From positions 1 through 64,000 of the forward strand of contig DYNM01000006.1 in NCBI GenBank assembly GCA_020721065.1: a DNA stretch of 64,000 nucleotides, given 5' to 3'. Made by a program: the position numbers and the translations under genes. Positions within the stretch are counted from its first letter, which is position 1. Each line of letters starts with the position of its first letter. This DNA is from Thiocystis violascens. Its GTDB lineage: Bacteria; Pseudomonadota; Gammaproteobacteria; Chromatiales; Chromatiaceae. Positions 60,616-64,000 of the stretch are shown here, one piece after another. The notes below the pieces were generated by a model. It had not been told where the DNA came from and made no database searches. It was given only the letters and a program-made list of their open reading frames with translations.

Positions 60616-63600
60616 GACAACATTGTTAATGCAGCCATTATTCCGCTGGTTGAGTTACCTTTTTATAGGAATAGTTTTATTAGACTGGTGGCTACCACTG
60701 CCGAGTTTCAGTCAAGGCATCAGCGAAGGCATCAGCGACTGCGGCATTGATACTGTATGCAACTCTATTAACGTTGCGTTACCCAGCACTTTACTAGATG
60801 TGCGTACAGACATATTTCTCAGCACTGGTGCAGTAGGATTAGTATTAGGATTGATATTACTAATTGTTGGATACCGCCAAGCAGCAGCGCGATTGAAATT
60901 GAGCGGTTTTATTGTATCTATTTTTGCAGCAGTCACTTATCTCAACGGTTTACCATTTGGTGCTTTTGAAACGCCCTTGACACAACAATTACCGTTTAGT
61001 TATCCCACGTTAGCAGTGCAAGATATTCAAGGAGCGCAGTACGTCACTGATAATGCGCAACGGCGCATCGTCAAGATAGCAAATAACGGACAATTTTTAT
61101 ATCGCATTAACGGTGGTAATCGCAGTGCTGGACACTTTTTTTATGCAAATGATCTTGCAGTAGATGACAACGGTCGCTTATTTGTACTGAACGTTGTCAC
61201 TGATCGACGTGGTTTTTATTTAGATCGAGAAGAAATTTTACGCTTTACGCCAGATGGTCATTATGATGGCGTGGTTTATCAACGCATTTTTAAGCCCGAT
61301 GAAAAAAAACCGGAGTTAGGATTGCGCGGTGAGATCATGGCGCTAAAAATTAAAGCTGGAATACTGTCATGGTTTCAAGTCACTGCTACCGGTATTTTGA
61401 CGCATCAACATCAGATTGATACGGGAGCAACGCAACAAAGCCACTATTATCCATTACCCAATGCGAATTTATTGCTCGGTGATATTACGCAATCTGAAGC
61501 AAATGCAATTATCTATTCTGATAAACATGGACAAGTGCAGCGCCTTGATGTGACTGGTCAAACAACGCTGTTATTTGCTACTCACGAACAAACAGCACAA
61601 CAACCGCGTATTGTTCCTTGGGAATTAGATGTTGATAATCAAGGGCGGGTGTATTTCATTGATTTAGAAGGACGGAGTGTTCGGCGCATTGATTCAATAG
61701 ATAAAGCACCGATTGTTTTAGATCAAGAAATTATCACTACTGGACGTGCCGAACATACTTCGGTTTTTAATTATTATCGTTTAAGTATTGCTCCTGATAA
61801 CGCGCTAATGACTTGTAATGATGAAGCAGTCGTTAGCCGCAGTGGAGCTGGTTTGATTGACTACACAGCAGCAGCATCGTTTAGTCTCTTTGAACAAGGA
61901 TTACATTGGACAGCATGGTCTGTCAGTCTATGGTTAGTTATTTTAACTGTTTGGGGTGGCGTTTTAGCTTACATCGAAGTTGTTGGTAAAGAGATTCCAC
62001 CGTTATTAGTTCGCGCCATTGGTATTATTGTCATCGTGATGGTCACTGCAATACTGTCGGCGCAACCTTTGATTGAGCGGTTTAGCGCCCAACATCGCAA
62101 TCTGGTCATTGAAAAAATAAAAGAAATTATTACGCTTGTGCCAGAAGTCATTGATGTTAAACAGTTTGATCAAGTAAAAAGGCTTGCTGACTTTGGTAAT
62201 GCTGAATATACATCTTTACGTCAAAATATCACTTCTATTTTTACTAATAATTACGACAATTGGAGTGAAGGTTACTATTTTGCGCTGTATCGTGTCATTG
62301 ATGACCGGTTATACGGCTTTATGTATATGAATGGTCAAATCGGAATGTTTCACCCTTTTGATTGGCTTGGCAGTGACGGTGTTTTCGATCAAGCACTGGC
62401 TGGTCAAATTGCTGCTGAATCATCAGTTGATGTTGCTGGATCATGGATTTATGGCGTTGGTCCGATTAAAAATCAACAAGGTGAGGTAGTGGCGCTATTA
62501 GAATCTGGTACTGATTTATACATCTTTCAATTAGAAAATGAGGCATTAATTCGAGAAATTATTGTCAATTTAGCTACTGCACTGATTATGTTGATTTTGG
62601 TGTTGGTGGAATTTGCTTATGCCGCCGAAGTGCTCAAACAACGCACGATCAAAACAAGCTGGCGTGATGACAAATCAAAAATTTCAGATGTGTTGTTGGC
62701 GCGTCCGCTGGCTTTTCTGTTTTTTATCAGTGTGGCGATTTCGTTGTCATTTATACCACTGATGATGAAAACGTTGTATCAACCTGTTGTTGGGTTGCCA
62801 ATGGAAATCGTATTGGCATTGCCATTATCATTAGAGTTGTTTGGTTTGGGGTTGGCGAGTATTTTAGGTAGTTTTTTAGTACATGCTGTTGGCTGGAAAG
62901 GACTTTTTTATATTGGTGCAGATGTTGCGGCAACCGGATTGTTACTTTCTGGAGGCGCTGACAATATGCTATTGCTGGGAATAGGGCGATTTTTAACTGG
63001 TTCTGGGAGTGGTTTAGTTTTTTTAGCGTTGCGCTCACTCGTGAATATGGAACAGGATGCGTTAATACGCAATCAAGGCTTTAGTCACTTATATTCTGGC
63101 ATGACTGCGGGGACTGCTGTTGGAGCGATATTTGGAGGTGCATTAGCGGAACTGTTGGGTTATTCACCAGTGTTTTTAATTTCGTTGTTTTTTATAGGGC
63201 TGGTCATTTTATTGCAGATGATTATTTTGAAAAAACCCAGCTTTGTTAGTGTTGCGAAAGAAACGCATTTTTCTGAGCAACGACTGAGTGTCTGGACAAC
63301 AGTGCGTGTGTTGTTAACAGACCCGCAAAGTGTGGCATTGTTTATGTTGATTGTGTTTCCAGCGTATATTGCAGCGGCATTTACTTTTTATTATTTTCCG
63401 TTGTATGCTGAAACTCAAGGATTAAGTACGGGAACGATTGGTTTGTTTATTATTTTTGGAGCGTTGTGTGTGATTTATTTGGGGCCAGTGCTCACTGATT
63501 ACATTTCGCGTACTATCGGACCTTATCGTGGCATGTTAATTGGTACCGTATTTTGTGGTGGCGGTTTGGTGTTGTTTGGATTATTCAACGAATTGCCTTG

Positions 63601-63895
63601 GGCAGTCTTGGCGATTGCGACGATGGGAATTGCTGAGGGATTTAGTGTGCCTGCACAAAATGAGGCTTTTTTACAATCACGCTTTGGACAACGGTTCGGT
63701 GAGGATCGCACCGCTGGTTATTATGAGTTGCTCGGTAACTTGGGTGAAATGGTGGGACCATTGTTATTTGCAGCGGCATTGACATTAAGTGTGATTTCTG
63801 GACCGTTGTTAATTGGTGGCATCGTGATGGGTTGTGGCGTTCTCTTTTTTGTGGTGATGCGTCTATTTCCCGTTGTCAATTGCAACGCAAAATAA
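60599..63895 (+). CDS. NHL-like propeller / sensor / MFS transporter fusion protein
   Basis: N-terminal TM pair, propeller-like repeats (NDLAVDDNGRLFVLN, WELDVDNQGRVYFIDLEGRSVRRID), membrane-flanked sensor-like region, C-terminal ~12-TM MFS-like domain. ORF opens at 60569; MKKLNKT start overlaps the upstream stop. Confidence 0.8.
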   Translation: MKKLNKTTLLMQPLFRWLSYLFIGIVLLDWWLPLPSFSQGISEGISDCGIDTVCNSINVALPSTLLDVRTDIFLSTGAVGLVLGLILLIVGYRQAAARLKLSGFIVSIFAAVTYLNGLPFGAFETPLTQQLPFSYPTLAVQDIQGAQYVTDNAQRRIVKIANNGQFLYRINGGNRSAGHFFYANDLAVDDNGRLFVLNVVTDRRGFYLDREEILRFTPDGHYDGVVYQRIFKPDEKKPELGLRGEIMALKIKAGILSWFQVTATGILTHQHQIDTGATQQSHYYPLPNANLLLGDITQSEANAIIYSDKHGQVQRLDVTGQTTLLFATHEQTAQQPRIVPWELDVDNQGRVYFIDLEGRSVRRIDSIDKAPIVLDQEIITTGRAEHTSVFNYYRLSIAPDNALMTCNDEAVVSRSGAGLIDYTAAASFSLFEQGLHWTAWSVSLWLVILTVWGGVLAYIEVVGKEIPPLLVRAIGIIVIVMVTAILSAQPLIERFSAQHRNLVIEKIKEIITLVPEVIDVKQFDQVKRLADFGNAEYTSLRQNITSIFTNNYDNWSEGYYFALYRVIDDRLYGFMYMNGQIGMFHPFDWLGSDGVFDQALAGQIAAESSVDVAGSWIYGVGPIKNQQGEVVALLESGTDLYIFQLENEALIREIIVNLATALIMLILVLVEFAYAAEVLKQRTIKTSWRDDKSKISDVLLARPLAFLFFISVAISLSFIPLMMKTLYQPVVGLPMEIVLALPLSLELFGLGLASILGSFLVHAVGWKGLFYIGADVAATGLLLSGGADNMLLLGIGRFLTGSGSGLVFLALRSLVNMEQDALIRNQGFSHLYSGMTAGTAVGAIFGGALAELLGYSPVFLISLFFIGLVILLQMIILKKPSFVSVAKETHFSEQRLSVWTTVRVLLTDPQSVALFMLIVFPAYIAAAFTFYYFPLYAETQGLSTGTIGLFIIFGALCVIYLGPVLTDYISRTIGPYRGMLIGTVFCGGGLVLFGLFNELPWAVLAIATMGIAEGFSVPAQNEAFLQSRFGQRFGEDRTAGYYELLGNLGEMVGPLLFAAALTLSVISGPLLIGGIVMGCGVLFFVVMRLFPVVNCNAK

Positions 63896-64000
63896 TGTTA
63901 TTGCTTATCATCACTGTGCAATATAAGCTGTTCTTTATAATGGCACCTTCACGTCAATAGACCCTTTTAAAACTTGATGCTTTGATTATGATTGAAAAAA

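Overview
Bacterial chromosomal window, probably gammaproteobacterial (low-confidence inference from gene content). Positions 1-10097 are the leader-proximal part of a very large CRISPR array: about 137 copies of one 37-nt repeat, GTTTCAATCCTTGTTGTATTGGATTTAGCGTTGCAAC on the + strand. It runs off the left edge. Next comes a 23-kb, entirely minus-strand cas supercluster (10395-33479): one adaptation module (cas4-cas2-cas1), one Cas6b-like protein, two divergent type I-B effector modules (each cas8b-cas7-cas5-cas3), a DUF29 gene embedded in the second I-B module, a complete Cmr (III-B) module whose Cas10 lacks the HD domain, and a CARF (APE2256/Cami1-like) protein. Downstream are uvrA, ssb, a dTDP-rhamnose operon (rfbB-A-C-D) interrupted by an Eco57I-like methyltransferase/RM gene, a nif FeMo-co cluster with a fused NifEN, an FGE-like protein, a DUF465 protein, an MBL hydrolase, a DUF349 protein, PEP carboxylase, a TetR regulator, and a translationally coupled operon of membrane Ser/Thr kinase, formyltransferase and NHL-MFS fusion. 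The most interesting observations are: a lone degenerate repeat between cas4 and the leader, with changes that extend its hairpin; overlapping spacers that let a PAM (5'-WTN) and the array orientation be read from the window; the dual I-B plus III-B architecture on one array; the DUF29 gene inside the cas operon; and the HD-less Cas10 paired with a candidate CARF-RelE effector.
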